Of a stretch of 64,000 nt of DNA, positions 46,303 through 59,735 are shown one piece after another (the first letter of the stretch is position 1; each line of letters opens with the position of its first letter). The position numbers were made by a program, and so were the translations under genes. Origin of the DNA: Begonia masoniana (Eukaryota > Streptophyta > Magnoliopsida > Cucurbitales > Begoniaceae); contig CM039510.1 of the NCBI GenBank assembly GCA_022432975.1, positions 7,947,387-8,011,386 of the forward strand. The letters run 5' to 3'. The notes under the pieces are model-generated. The model was given only the letters and a program-made list of their open reading frames with translations. It did no database searches and was not told the origin of the DNA.

Positions 46303-49300
46303 CAAGAATCATTTATGCCTAATAACCATATAGTGAGTTAAACGTTAATCATCCTCTATAATCATGATTATTGCCGCAAAGTACAGTCTTGCCTGATAAA
46401 TGACCGCTTCAATAACACGGGACGACTAGGTTTTTTGATTTCATACCGCAAATTGGTAATCACAGTTACAATTATTTTAAAAAAGTATAATTTAAAAATT
46501 TTAATATATATTATTTCATTCATATTTTTATAGTGAAGCTAACATCATCTTTCATTAGAGGTATCAATAAACACTCAACAAACCTCTTTGTATTTTTCAA
46601 GAGATTACACAACAGTTTAGAGAACGATTGGATCCGTAGAAATATTTATCGGAAGTTGAGGTTTCGCATTTAAGTGAGATTACTGCTCGATGATAGTAAA
46701 TATTCTCAATGTCACGACTTCATTGAAAGAAGATTTTTTACAAACAATTAAATTTAGTTCGAATCCATCGCAAGAGTTTCGAAAACCAATGTACTTGTGG
46801 ATTAATCTTAGAAACTTGTGATCATGGGTGAGTGACCTAACAAAAATACTCTCTCTATTGAGTTAGAAATTTGAATTTAACTTAAATTTTAATTTGATTG
46901 AAACTTATTGATCATCTTTAAACTGGACTTCTATAGCATAAATAATTCAAAGGAATTACGATTTTGGAAGTATCGTAAAATTCTTATACGGATTTAATTT
47001 TTTGCGTTTAAATGCGAACCTCCTACCATGTTATTCAGAATTATTTCAGAAGTTCTTCATACGATCGTCAATATCTTCAACATCAATAACCAACCCAATC
47101 AGATCGGATCGACCGAACCCAGCAACAAGCAAACTGAACGGAGGATTTTTAAAATTTCTTAGACTCTCGTACCCCCCCCCCCCCCATATGATGAGCAGTT
47201 TATTAGGTGAGGCTTGACAGTACTGGCACTGTTGTGACTTCCTAAGCGAGTTTCCACAAACTCTTGTCTGTGTAAAGTGGCCATACATATTAACGTTTAT
47301 GTATATAAGTCGTTATCCATCGGAATAAAAGTTAAAACCTTGTTTGACGGGCACATTAATTAGGGGTTAGATGGTATCATTATCAACTAACAGTAGACTC
47401 TACGTTAAGAAAAAAAACCAAAAGTACGAATTCACATTAAATCACCAAATTAAAAAGCCAGATTCCACTTGGTTTTAGAGCATACAATATCAAGATGAAA
47501 ATATTATAATGCAATAGTCGTATATCATTACTATTTAATACTTCCTGACCCATTATCATCCCTCCATGAATGGCATAACAAATTAGAAAAAAAAATAAAA
47601 AACCCATTGATCAGATCTTGCAATCTATTCAACAGAGGGACTTAAAAGAATGCTCTATGCAGTCCCCACTTTTTAAATAAGAATTCTATATTTTTAAAAG
47701 TTTAATATGACAGAAGCAACTATGTACCTTAATTTTCTACATTTGTGTGCCTTTCTTTGCGGAACAACTTATTGTCCTATTTATGAGATATTGATAGGAT
47801 TTCCTAGTTACTCAGTATAATATTGTTTATTTGTAGATGAAATTTGTCTTCACAGGAGGAATACCACAAATGCACTTGAGTTTTGTAACGTAAAAGTCTG
47901 AATACTGTCTCAGGTAGCAGTGAGATTTTTATTACTCTGTATTTCATGAATAGTTTAACTTTAATAGATAATTTTATATTTTTATGAAAAATTAATTTAT
48001 TTTAAATAATATTCTCATGTATTGTTACGCTTAACAAAAGTATTTGTGACAATTTTAATCAAAACATGTATGATGTAAATAAACCAAGTAAATTTAAAAA
48101 AAAAAAACAAAAAATGTCTAGTTTAAAAAATAACCAGCGAAGCATATTGATCTAGTGAAATTTGGCAAACAAAAATCGTCGAAGTTGATAAAACGCTTAT
48201 CACATAAATATACATCGTTTCTAATGACATAATTTATAAAAAAGGAAAAATGAGAACCAATCATTTTTAGGATTAGGGTCAATATTCTAAAATATATATA
48301 TCAAACTAATTAATTGTTACATAGTTTTAAATATTGATCATCTATCAATAAAAATAAACTACGAACAACGAAGACCACACTTAAAAAACTTAATACAGTA
48401 GTGTTCTAAGTTTTTACATAAAGAAGGGAGAAAGGTGATTTTTCGATCGGATCAATTTCTCATTGGATTCAGAAAATTATTTACACGATAGAACGAGATT
48501 TAGAACCTCTACATTGCCCAGGCCATAAGAGAAATGATAATATTTAGGATTGGAAGGACTGAGAAAGGTTATGCCTTTGCTGGGTGTTGGGTATGTATGA
48601 TGCAATGAATAGCGGAATGAGATGAAAATGTAGTGGTTGACATCCCTTCAAGCTCAAGTGGAAGACCCGGCTAGATTTGAAGTCCCTACAGAAGGCAAGA
48701 CAGGATTTTGTTAGGCCATCTACTACGTGAGAAGAGAACAAGGGACAGAAGTATTGAATGTCGGTATAAAAAAACACATTAATTATTGCTAAAAACTGGA
48801 ATTTGTATTGGGTAGCAAGGTGAATACACAAGAAATAGTAATTAAATTATTTTATTAAAGTATAAAGTGGGAAAAATAGGAGTTTGAGTTGAAAATTGAA
48901 AATAAAGAATAACAATAAAGATGAGAGTTTCAATGATATTAGTCATCAGTTATTTCAAATTTGTGAGTCGGTGAACTGATCATTGAAACATGAATTAATT
49001 TATAATCTTATTGAATTAAATGATTATAACTACCCGAGACCACTTCATAATCTAATATCCCTTAGTTTTCGATAACCAAGGATACGTTGTACTGTTAACT
49101 CTATTTATTAAAAAAGATGCCAAAGAGAGTCTAGAATTAATTTAGTGATAACTTATGAAATTAGAGAGGATCAATTCTAACCCGCTCCTCTATCTTGAAT
49201 AATCCTATGTTATCTAGGGATGTTAACGAGTAGGCTGGCCTGGCTCGGCTCGATACAGTGCGGAGTCGAGCATGACCCGCGGCCGGGCTGACCGAGTTTA

Positions 49301-52300
49301 ATGTTCCGAGCTGGCAAAGCTCGTCAGGGATCGAGCCCGGAGAGCCAGATAATGTTATTACTGGTATATAATTTTAATAATTACGGATTTAACAGTCCTA
49401 ATGGTGTATATTAAATTGAGAAATAAAGAAGATGGTTCACCAAATCCACAAAATATTAATGACATAAAGCAAAAAATATATGATTCAATAAGAAAAAGAG
49501 TAAATCAACGGGTATTTGAGAATCAAAACTCAATTAATCTCTTTATTAACGAAGAAAAGAAAAGCATCATTATCTAAGATTTTTTGAATTTAAAAATCTC
49601 ATCTCGAACTCTCCTCTTCTCTTCTTTTTGTTATCTCCTGTGAAAGGGATCTACTCTTTTCAAAAAAATTTCACTAGTCATTCCTTCCTAATCGATACTT
49701 GTTCTCCTTCAAATTTCTTAGTCTAACCTAAAATTATCTAACATAACTAGATGAAAAAATTTTATTTATCAAATTCCTGTTTGATAGTATTCTAAACGAC
49801 GTGACCATAAGGAGGGCACGTCTTATTATGGAAAGCTATATAATCACAACGTACAAAAGTGAAATCGCTCAAAGCTAAGATTTCAAACGATAAAATTACG
49901 ATGAAAACCACATAAATGAATGGAGATTTGTGCTTTATCAAACATTTATTAGTGCCACTTGCTTTTTATGTGAAATGCAAACACCAGGTTGGTGAAGAGA
50001 TCGTGACACTAACATTGTCATACAGAATAACTAGACAAGATGGAGAGGAGATGCAATTCAGTCTCAGCAAGTCATAGCTATACAACGATACTCACCTTGT
50101 TGGACCTTCGGAGATTGTTGCTTTGAAGAAGACTAAGAAACCAAATCTGGCCAAGCAAAAATACACTACCTGCGTGCTGGTTTTCATTCATTGAGAATGC
50201 CAATGGACATGTAATAGACTAGGATATCAAAAGAAGGAGGTAGCTTGGAACTAATAATCTCATTTTTTCCTAGGGTTATAGTCTGGCATAGAATAAAAAA
50301 CAATTTTGCTAAAAGAGTGGCAAATTGTGAATCTACAATCGGAAAGCTTACAATTAATTATTTTTTATTACTAGCAAAGACTCCAAAAACATTGGACTTA
50401 ATCAATGGATTGCACAATAATAACGGAAGTTCTGGATAAAAATCTATCTAGAATAAAAAAAATAATGTCTCGTTAAAACATTCATTTTAAAAAGAAAGGT
50501 GATTATAATATAAAGTAATAAGTTAGTTTATTCCGAAAATAGAAGCCTGAACTGAACGTATGGTAACTGATCGATGTCTGTGACGTTCTTCGTCCATAGT
50601 AAATTGCTGATTTCCATACTGATGTTGAGATTTCTGCTTTGATTGCTGAAGAGATAGTACGGGCTCCAGCTCCACATCTTGCAAATCCTTGTTTTTCAAT
50701 GTCACTTTTCTCCATCTGACGTAATTTGACTCTCAAAAATCCTGCAAAAAAAGGGAGAATTTAATTCATAAATTGACGAAACAGAACAGGATATGGACTT
50801 TTTATGAATCGCCATAACAACAAAAAACTATTTTTTATACATTTCATATGGCGATGTTATTTTGATGTTAGGCTTTAAGTATTTTTCATGCATCTTATTA
50901 TTTGACGCGGGTAAAACTTGTAAATGATTTGATTCTTTGACATAGAGTAGAAATGAAGACAGCAGTATAATCCAATACCAGGAGTGTTGTTAATGTCAGA
51001 TAAAACTTTCTCTAGCCTCGACAGGCTTGTCAGCTAATGCACTTGAGTAACATTGTTCATGCGAGCAAGACCTGGTTTTTCTATTTCATCAATTTCAGAA
51101 CCATTTCCATTTTCTTCAACTTGCATTTGAGATTGACATCCCACCCTCCCCCCTCCCCCCCCCATGCGCACTTTTTCTCAGCTCGATTTGTTACATTTAG
51201 GCCTAAGCAACCACATGAAATGGTTCTGAAATCTCAGATGGAAAAGTGAGCAGGATGTGCAATTTCAGATGCAAGTTGAAAAAAATGGAAATGGTTCTGA
51301 AATTGATGAAACAGATAGAAACCATGGTCTTGCTTCACATGGAGCAATGTTACCTCAAAGTGCATTAGCTGACAAGCCTGTCGAGGCTAGAAGAAAGTTT
51401 ATCTGACATTAGCAACACTCTGGTATTGTATTATACTTCTTTCTTCATTTCTACTCTATGTCAAAATCAAATCATTACAGTTACACGCGTCAAATAATAA
51501 GATGCATGAAAATAACTAAGCCATAACATCAAAATAACATGTCATATGAAATGTATAAAAAATAGTTTTTTGTTGTTATGACGAGTCATTCAAGAGTCCA
51601 TTATCCTATATTCTTTTCTTCAAAATTTATGAATTCATTCTCATTTTTGCATGGATATTGATATTGCTAAATTACGTCAGATCGGAAAAAAGTGAAATTG
51701 AAAACAAGGATTTGCAAGATAGTGGAGCTGGAGCCCTACATAGTTCTTCAGCAATCAAAGCAGAAATCTCAACATCAGTATGGATCAGCTAGAATATTAA
51801 TAGTGACGAAGACATCGCAGGCATAGCTATTACCATTCTTCAGTTCAGAGCTTCCATTTCTGGAATAATAACTTATAACATTACTTTTATATTAATATCA
51901 ACTATATTTATCATACTAGTTCGAGACATCTTTTCATAAATGAATGTTTATAACGAGACATTATTTTTTTTATTCTAGATATTATTTTTATCCAAGAACT
52001 TCGTTATTATTGCATACATTGATTAAGTCCAATGTTTTTGGAGTCTTGCTATAATTAATTGTAAGCTTCCGATTGTAGATATCAAAATTTGCCACTCTTT
52101 TAGCAAAATTGATTTTATTCTCTGCCGAACTATAAACACCTAGTTAATAAATTATGATATTCAATTATTAAATTATATAAAAGTACATTAAAATTTAAAG
52201 AGAAGTAAAAGAACGTGAAAAAAAATTTAATGGTTAAATGTCATTATTCAAAAAATTTAAAAATAGAAATATGTCAAACTTACCTTTTTTAAGCTTGTCA

Positions 52301-53674
52301 AAATTGACGTAACTTTAAAAAAAAGGGTTGAAAATTTTTATTTTACCAAATCTTAAAATAAAGTTCAAATTCTAAAATAAAAACTTGCAAACTTTTTCAA
52401 CAACCTCAAACGGGTACATAGTATTTCTCATGACTTTGAAAGAACCATTAAATTCTTTCGGAAAAGTTGAGGAACCGTGGACCCCATTCTTCTTGAAAAA
52501 AACGAAAAATTAAATTGACAGAACTTGATCTCACCGATTTTTTCTTGGTAATTCTTCGATTCTAATTCGTTTTTCAAAATTAAAAACGAAGATTTTCAAT
52601 TATGTTCGGTTTGATTCGCAATTCGGTCGTTCATAGGTCGGAACCGAACTTAACTAAACTAAAAATCGCTACACCGAATCGAGATTAGGTTAGTGGAAAA
52701 GGACAAGGAAATTGGAGAGAGCATGAGACACAAATTCTCACGAAACTACCACTAACAATAACACGATTGACCAATAATCTGCATTTATCAATTCTAATCC
52801 AAAATACAAGCAATTTAACCAAGAAAACTCAAAAACTAACCTTGGAGCCGTAGAGGAGAAAGTGGGTTCCTTTCCACTTGAAAGCCCTAGAGAGGGAGAG
52901 GAGATTTGTCTTCAAAAATCGAAACTAGAGAAGAGAGGAAGGGGGCTTAGCTTGGCGTGGAAGATGAACCGTGAGGAGGAAGAGGAGAGGCGTCGCCGTG
53001 AGAGAGGGAATGAGAGAGCTTGTGAGGGAGAGGAAAGGAGAACTTATGCGGGAGGGGGGAGGGGTAAAATGAAGAATGATAGTTTTTTGCCTTTTTGGGT
53101 TAGTTTTTCATTTAGAAAACTTTAAAAAATGGGGTGGTTTCCTTGAGAAGCCGAGGTGAGGTGGCAAGCTTCTATTGGCCCAAGACCACCCACCTAAATT
53201 ATATTCCTAAATCATTAGATTCTAACTAATACTTACTCTTTTCTAGTTTATTTCCTTGATCCAATTACCTATTTTACCTCACATACCTATTATAAATTTC
53301 CTATTACATTTCTAATCATATATAAACGATAAAAATCCTAAAATACAAGGCACGTACTTGACAATTGTATTTATGAATTTTTCTGGTGTTACATATAATA
53401 CACTTTAATACACTTTAATTACATGTAACATTTTATTTTTTTTATCACATTAATCATATTAAGCTAATCTATTATTATTAACTACATTTTTGTCTCTTAA
53501 ATAAAATTTATATTCTTCTATCTATACAGATAATATAACTACATTCCATTTTGATTGCCATAGAAACTCTATGTCATATTACAATATTTTGACAAACATA
53601 TTTTCTTGTATTAACATTGTAATGCTTATGTTAATACAAGTCTCAATCAATTTACAAACCATAGATGGATTCAC
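46303..53674 (+). repeat. Block copy B (error-rich until ~51.5 kb)
   Basis: Corresponds to 1222-8755 in the same orientation. Up to about 51.5 kb it differs from copy A by very many one- to few-base indels and odd runs, such as the C run near 47171-47187 and a C/T-rich insertion near 51143-51172. After that it is nearly identical. It includes the gene-fragment inverted repeat (50269-52145) and the LTR-derived fragment ending at 53393. It ends at TTCAC (53670-53674), the left flank of an LTR element. Confidence 0.9.
50269..52145. repeat. Gene-fragment inverted repeat, copy B
   Basis: Equivalent of 5345-7203. The left arm is degraded by small indels, while the right arm (from about 51230) is nearly clean. 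The fragment with the RxxLxxIxN motif lies in the right arm near 51400, but its frame is broken by a one- to two-base loss. Confidence 0.85.
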
Positions 53675-56664
53675 TGATACGAACCAAGATAGGTCCAAGC
53701 CCAATGTCAAGGACAATATCCATCTAACAAAGGAGGCCATAATGTGAATCAATGTACGACTAAGCTCAAGCCCAAAGACAAACATCAATGTCAAAATATT
53801 GTAGTTCTTCATGGAGGATCATGCTTTACAAAGATCAACATCTTCAATTCAGCATCGCCTTACATTATGACATTCTTCAAGGTGAAGCATAAATGGAGGA
53901 TCAAGCACACGTTGAAAGATTATTGGACTACTTCTCAAAGGTTTCTATAGTGGGTTGGATCGCGTAATTTTAGAAAGTTTCTTAAAGATAGGTTTAGAAA
54001 GTTTCTTAATTATAGTTTTAGAAAGTTACTTAATTATAGTTTTAGAAAGTTTCCTAATTATAGTTTTAGAAAGCTTTCCTAATCATAGATTTAGAAAGTT
54101 TTCCTAAGTATTGTTTTAGAAAGTTTTCTAATTATCGTTTTAGTAATATTTCCTAATTACTTTTAGGATATTTTGTAGCCTATTTAAGGGCATAGGCACT
54201 TCAACATTATTAAGCAATATACATGATTTTGAGTTACTCTTTGTGAGAATTTTCTCTTTTGTTCTTTGTGAAGAACTAGATCTTCTTCAAGTCAAAACTT
54301 GAAAGATCAACTTGATAGCTTTGGTTCTAACCACAAGTTTGGTTACGGGTCAAGCTCCTTGTTTGATAACTTTGGTTCCGTCGGCAAGGTTCGATTGGGG
54401 TCAAGTTCCTTATACTTGATTTCACAGGCGTTCCTGAGTTTCTAATTCCGCGTTGTTGAAGGGTCTCGGGTTTCATATACCCGTGGTTCTCATCATTTGG
54501 TATCAGAGCTAAGGTTCCTAGATTCAAGCGCTATCTTTATTATCTGCCAATCTTTTCTTACCTCGAATTTCTTTTTCAAAATTCTTCTTGTTTAAAAAAA
54601 AAAAAAAAAAGTTTCTTGAAAAAAAAAATAATAATAAAATAAATCCGAAAATTTAAAAAAAAAAATTTCGAAAGTTCCCAAAACTTTTAAGCAACGATTC
54701 TTTGTTTATCAAGTTTTCTTATTTCAAAAAAAAAAAAAAAATCTTAATATTTTGAGTATCAATATCTTGAGCATCAATTTCTTCTTCTTATTCATTCTAA
54801 GCATCATTATTTTCTTTTGAGTGTGCTTATTCTAATCTTCCTATTTTATTGTCTCAATAAATTCAAAGTTATCGATTATACTTTCTTGGAGATTTCGAAG
54901 TTCTTGATTAAACTTACTCTCACAATATTTTAGCATCATTCATTATTTTGTGAGATATCAAAATTTTTTCCTTTCGTTAAAAGTTTCCTTTCGTGAAAAG
55001 TTTCCTTTTGTAAAAAGTTTCCTTTAATGAAAACTTTCATTTCTTGAAAAGTTTCCTTTCGTAAAAAGTTTCCTTTCTTAAAAAAAAAAATTCATTTCTT
55101 GAAAAATTTCCTTTCGTAAAAGTTTCCTTTCGTAAAAAAGTTTCCTTTCTTGAAAGATTTTCTTTCTTGAAAAGTTTCCTTTCGTAAAAGTTTCCTTTTG
55201 TGAAAAAATTCCCTTTCGTAAAAAGTTTCCTTTTCTTGAATAGTTTCCTTTCTTGAAGCCCTATATTCTATTCTAAATTGTTTGATTCTAATCGATTTTG
55301 GAAATTAGAATTTTGAGTTAAAAAGTTTGATCTTACTTGTTATTTGCTTGTTGAATTATTCTCTTGATTAGGTTTTTACATAAAGAGCTTAAAGAGAAAA
55401 TTGAGAGGTAAAAGGCAAGAGGGTGAGACTATCATACAAAAGCCATTATTTGAGGGAAACACGAGTGGAGAGACATATAATCGAGTGTAAATACGTGAGG
55501 GAGTGAGTGAGTTCCGTTTACTTACTTTGTTTTGTTCACTAATAATTTTTATTTTTCTTTCTTGAAATTATGAGTAGTGATGAAAGACTTGCTATGAAGT
55601 ACATGAGGGCTATACTAGATGAATTTAAGGCGTTAGACATGAGGTATGAAAGAAAAAAGTCTCCTTTTAATAGCCATGCACGGAAGAGCAAATCACCAAT
55701 TGAGTATTGCTATGAGGAATTCGACTACGAGGATGACAATTACAAAATAGAGAGACATACTAGAACAAAATGAAGTGACAACTTTTTGATCGACTACTAC
55801 AATGAGTTGATGGAACAAAAGGCAAAGAAACAAATATTGAAGAAACAAGAGTTTACACAAAAAGACGACGAGCCACCAACCAAAGAGCAACCGACTGAAG
55901 AGCCACCAACTGAAGATCCACCAACCGAAGAACCACCTACCAAAGAGCCTATAAAAGAGGAAGTTAGTTGTCTTCAACAGGATCCAATTTTTATGATATT
56001 TCAACAAGAGAAAGATAACTACTCGATGGAGGAAATTTTCCCAGAAATCTCAAAGATTCAAGAAGCAAAAGTGTTGTTGAACCATGAACCAAAAGACTAT
56101 GAAGTTGAGGTACAAAAGGTGAAGGAAATTGATGAAGAAAGTGAGAACAATATTCTCATGTTGGCAAGGGAACAAGCACTTGTTACTTATTCCAAAGATT
56201 TTATTTTTTCTAACAATCTTAGTCTTTTTTCTAGTGTCAATTTCTTTGTGTATGATCCAGGAGATTCGAGGACGAATCTCTTCGAAGGGAAAGGGAATGA
56301 TACGAACCAAGATAGGTCCAAGCCCAATGTCAAGGACAATAATCCATCTAACAAAGGAGGCCATAATGTGAATCAATGTACGACTAAGCTCAAGCCCAAA
56401 GACAAACATCAATGTCAAAATATTGTAGTTCTTCATGGAGGATCATGCTTTACAAAGATCAACATCTTCAATTCAGCATCGCCTTATATTATGACATTCT
56501 TCAAGGTGAAGCATAAATGAAGGATCAAGCACACGTTGAAAGATTATTGGACTACTTCTCAAAGGTTTCTATAGTTGGTTGGATCGCGTAATTTTAGAAA
56601 GTTTCTTAAAGATAGGTTTAGAAAGTTTCTTAATTATAGTTTTAGAAAGTTACTTAATTATAGT
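53675..56664 (+). mobile_element. Non-autonomous LTR retrotransposon, forward copy
   Basis: The 5' LTR is 53675-54495 (TGATACGAACC to CTCATCA), then the primer-binding site TGGTATCAGAGC at 54498. An internal region follows to 56297, with a purine tract (about 56284-56296) before the 3' LTR at 56298. The 3' LTR is cut at about 56664, where the sequence turns into its own reverse complement. The internal region has one open frame and no reverse transcriptase or integrase. The LTR carries a ~24-bp tandem repeat (53970-54160), each unit holding the small palindrome AGAAAGTTTCT or a variant. The leader has degenerate TTTCCTTTCGTAAAAAG repeats (54975-55260). Confidence 0.88.
55570..56520 (+). pseudogene. 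Element-encoded charged protein, forward copy with a nonsense mutation
   Basis: Same frame as the 314-codon protein on the other arm, but a TGA near 55771 replaces the CGA there. This splits it into a 67-residue piece and a second open part from 55786. The C-terminus reads across the purine tract into the 3' LTR. A C-to-T change at CGA is the usual result of cytosine-methylation decay. Confidence 0.75.
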
Positions 56665-59600
56665 TTATTTCTAAAACAATACTTAGGAAAACTTTCTAAA
56701 TCTATTATAGGAAAGCTTTCGAAAACTATATTAGGAAAACTTTCCTAACAACTTAATTAAGTAACTTTCTAAACTAATAATTAAGAAACTTTCTAACCCT
56801 ATCTTTAAGAAACTTTCTAAAAGTAAACGCTGATCCAACCAACTATAGAAACCTTTGAGAAGTAGTCCATAATCTTTCAACGTGTGCTTGATCCTCCAAT
56901 TTATGCTTCACCTTGAAAGAATGTCATAATGTACGGCGATGCTGAATTGAAGATGTTGATCTTTGTAAAGCATGATCCTCCATGAAGAACTACATATTTT
57001 GACATTGATGTTGTCTTTGGCTTGAGCTTAGTCGTACATTGATTCACATTATGGCCTCCTTTGTTAGATGGATTATTGTCCTTGACATTGGGCTTGGACC
57101 TATCTTGGTTCGTATCATTCCCTTTCCCTTCGAAGAGATTCGTCCTCGAATCTCCTGGATCATACACAAAGAAATTGACACTAGAAAAAGGACTAAGATT
57201 GTTAGAAAAAATAAAATCTTTGGAATAAGTAACAAGTGCTTGTTCCCTTGCCAACATGAGAATATTGTTCTCACTTTCTTCATCAATTTCCTTCACCTTT
57301 TGTACCTCAACTTCATAGTCTTTTGGTTCATGGTTCAACAACACTTTTGCTTCTTGAATCTTTGAGATTTCTGGGAAAATTTCCTCCATCGAGTAGTTAT
57401 CTTTCTCTTGTTGAAATATCATAAAAATTGGATCCTGTTGAAGACAACTAACTTCCTCTTTTATAGGCTCTTTGGTAGGTGGTTCTTCGGTTGGTGGATC
57501 TTCAGTTGGTGGCTCTTCAGTCGGTTGCTCTTTGGTTGGTGGCTCGTCGTCTTTTTGTGTAAACTCTTGTTTCTTCAATATTTGTTTCTTTGCCTTTTGT
57601 TCCATCAACTCATTGTAGTAGTCGATCAAAAAGTTGTCACTTCGTTTTGTTCTAGTATGTCTCTCTATTTTGTAATTGTCATCCTCGTAGTCGAATTCAT
57701 CATAGCAATACTCAATTGGTGATTTGCTCTTCCGTGCATGGCTATTAAAAGGAGACTTTTTTCTTTCATACCTCATGTCTAACGCATTAAATTCATCTAG
57801 TATAGCCCTCATGTACTTCATAGCAAGTCTTTCATCACTACTCATAATTTCAAGAAAGAAAAATAAAAATTATTAGTGAACAAAACAAAGTAGGTAAACG
57901 GAACTCACTCACTCCCTCACGTATTTACACTCGATTATATGTCTCTCCACTCGTGTTTCCCTCAAATAATGGCTTTTGTATGATAGTCTCACCCTCTTGC
58001 CTTTTACCTCTCAATTTTCTCTTTAAGCTCTTTATGTAAAAACCTAATCAAGAGAATAATTCAACAAGCAAATAACAAGTAAGATCAAACTTTTTAACTC
58101 AAAATTCTAATTTCCAAAATCGATTAGAATCAAACAATTTAGAATAGGATATAGGACTTCAAGAAAGGAAACTATTCAAGCAAAGGAAACTTTTTACGAA
58201 AGGGAATTTTTTCACAAAAGGAAACTTTTACGAAAGGAAACTTTTCAAGAAAGGAAATCTTTCAAGAAAGGAAACTTTTTTACGAAAGGAAACTTTTACG
58301 AAAGGAAATTTTTCAAGAAATGAATTTTTTTTTAAGAAATGAAACTTTTTACGAAAGGAAACTTTTCAAGAAATGAAAGTTTTCATGAAAGGAAACTTTT
58401 TACAAAAGGAAACTTTTCACGAAAGGAAACTTTTAACGAAAGGAAAAAAATTTTGATATCTCACAAAATAATGAATGATGCTAAAATATTGTGAGAGTAA
58501 GTTTAATCAAGAACTTCGAAATCTCCAAGAAAGTATAATCAATAACTTTGAATTTATTGAGACAATAAAATAGGAAGATTAGAATAAGCACAGTCAAAAG
58601 AAAATAATGATGCTTAGAATGAATAAGAAGAAGAAATTGATGCTCGAGATATTGATACTCAAAATATTAAGATTTTTTTTTTTTTTTGAAATAAGAAAAC
58701 TTGATAAGCAAAGAATCGTTGCTTAAAAGTTTTGAGAACTTTCAATTTTTTTTTTTAATTTTCGGATTTATTTTATTTTATTTTTTTCAAGAAGATTTTT
58801 TTATTTTTTTTTAAATAAAAAGAAGAATTTTGAAAAAGAAATTCGGGGTAAGAAGAGATTGACAGATAATAAAGATAGCGCTTGAATCTAGGAACGTTTG
58901 CTCTGATACCAAATGATGAGAACCACGGGTATATGAAACCCGAGACCCTTCAACAACGCGGAATTAGAAACTCAGGAACGCCTGTGAAATCAAGTATAAG
59001 GAACTTGACCCCAATCGAACCTTGCCGACGGAACCAAAGTTATCAAACAAGGAGCTTGACCCGTAACCGAACTTGTGGTTAGAACCAAAGCTATCAAGTT
59101 GATCTTTCAAGTTTTGACTTGAAGAAGATCTAGTTCTTCACAAAGAACAAAAGAGAAAATTCTCACAAAGAGTAACTCAAAATCATGTATATTGCTTAAT
59201 AATGTTGAAGTGCCTATGCCCTTAAATAGGCTACAAAATATCCTAAAAGTAATTAGGAAATATTACTAAAACGATAATTAGAAAACTTTCTAAAACAATA
59301 CTTAGGAAAACTTTCTAAATCTATGATTAGGAAAGCTTTCTAAAACTATAATTAGGAAACTTTCTAAAACTATAATTAAGTAACTTTCTAAAACTATAAT
59401 TAAGAAACTTTCTAAACCTATCTTTAAGAAACTTTCTAAAATTACGCGATCCAACCAACTATAGAAACCTTTGAGAAGTAGTCCAATAATCTTTCAACGT
59501 GTGCTTGATCCTCCATTTATGCTTCACCTTGAAGAATGTCATAATGTAAGGCGATGCTGAATTGAAGATGTTGATCTTTGTAAAGCATGATCCTCCATGA

Positions 59601-59735
59601 AGAACTACAATATTTTGACATTGATGTTTGTCTTTGGGCTTGAGCTTAGTCGTACATTGATTCACATTATGGCCTCCTTTGTTAGATGGATTATTGTCCT
59701 TGACATTGGGCTTGGACCTATCTTGGTTCGTATCA
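56665..59735 (-). mobile_element. Non-autonomous LTR retrotransposon, reverse copy
   Basis: Mirror image of 53675-56664. The partial 3' LTR is 56665-57117, the purine tract 57118-57131, and the primer-binding site complement about 58900-58911. The 5' LTR is 58914-59735, followed by GTGAA (59736-59740), the complement of the TTCAC that flanks the forward copy. Both copies therefore sit at the same insertion site. Confidence 0.88.
56901..57845 (-). CDS. Element-encoded charged protein, intact frame (314 residues)
   Basis: Starts MSSDERLAMKYMRA. Residues 1-70 are basic and acidic mixed. About 100-130 is a run of Pro-Pro-Thr-Glu repeats (PPTEEPPTEDPPTEE). About 150-200 is acidic, with coiled-coil-like Glu/Lys spacing. 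Near 222-235 is DSRTNLFEGKGND, which resembles the conserved tail of many Ty3/gypsy polyproteins just before the 3' LTR. The last ~80 residues are encoded by the LTR. I see no gag core, zinc knuckle, protease, RT or integrase. It may be a deletion derivative joining a gag-like start to a pol tail; that is inference. Confidence 0.6.
   Translation of the reverse strand: MSSDERLAMKYMRAILDEFNALDMRYERKKSPFNSHARKSKSPIEYCYDEFDYEDDNYKIERHTRTKRSDNFLIDYYNELMEQKAKKQILKKQEFTQKDDEPPTKEQPTEEPPTEDPPTEEPPTKEPIKEEVSCLQQDPIFMIFQQEKDNYSMEEIFPEISKIQEAKVLLNHEPKDYEVEVQKVKEIDEESENNILMLAREQALVTYSKDFIFSNNLSPFSSVNFFVYDPGDSRTNLFEGKGNDTNQDRSKPNVKDNNPSNKGGHNVNQCTTKLKPKTTSMSKYVVLHGGSCFTKINIFNSASPYIMTFFQGEA

Noticed and set aside
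46129..46341. Open frames reading across the assembly gap
   Set aside because: They consist mostly of N and cannot be interpreted.
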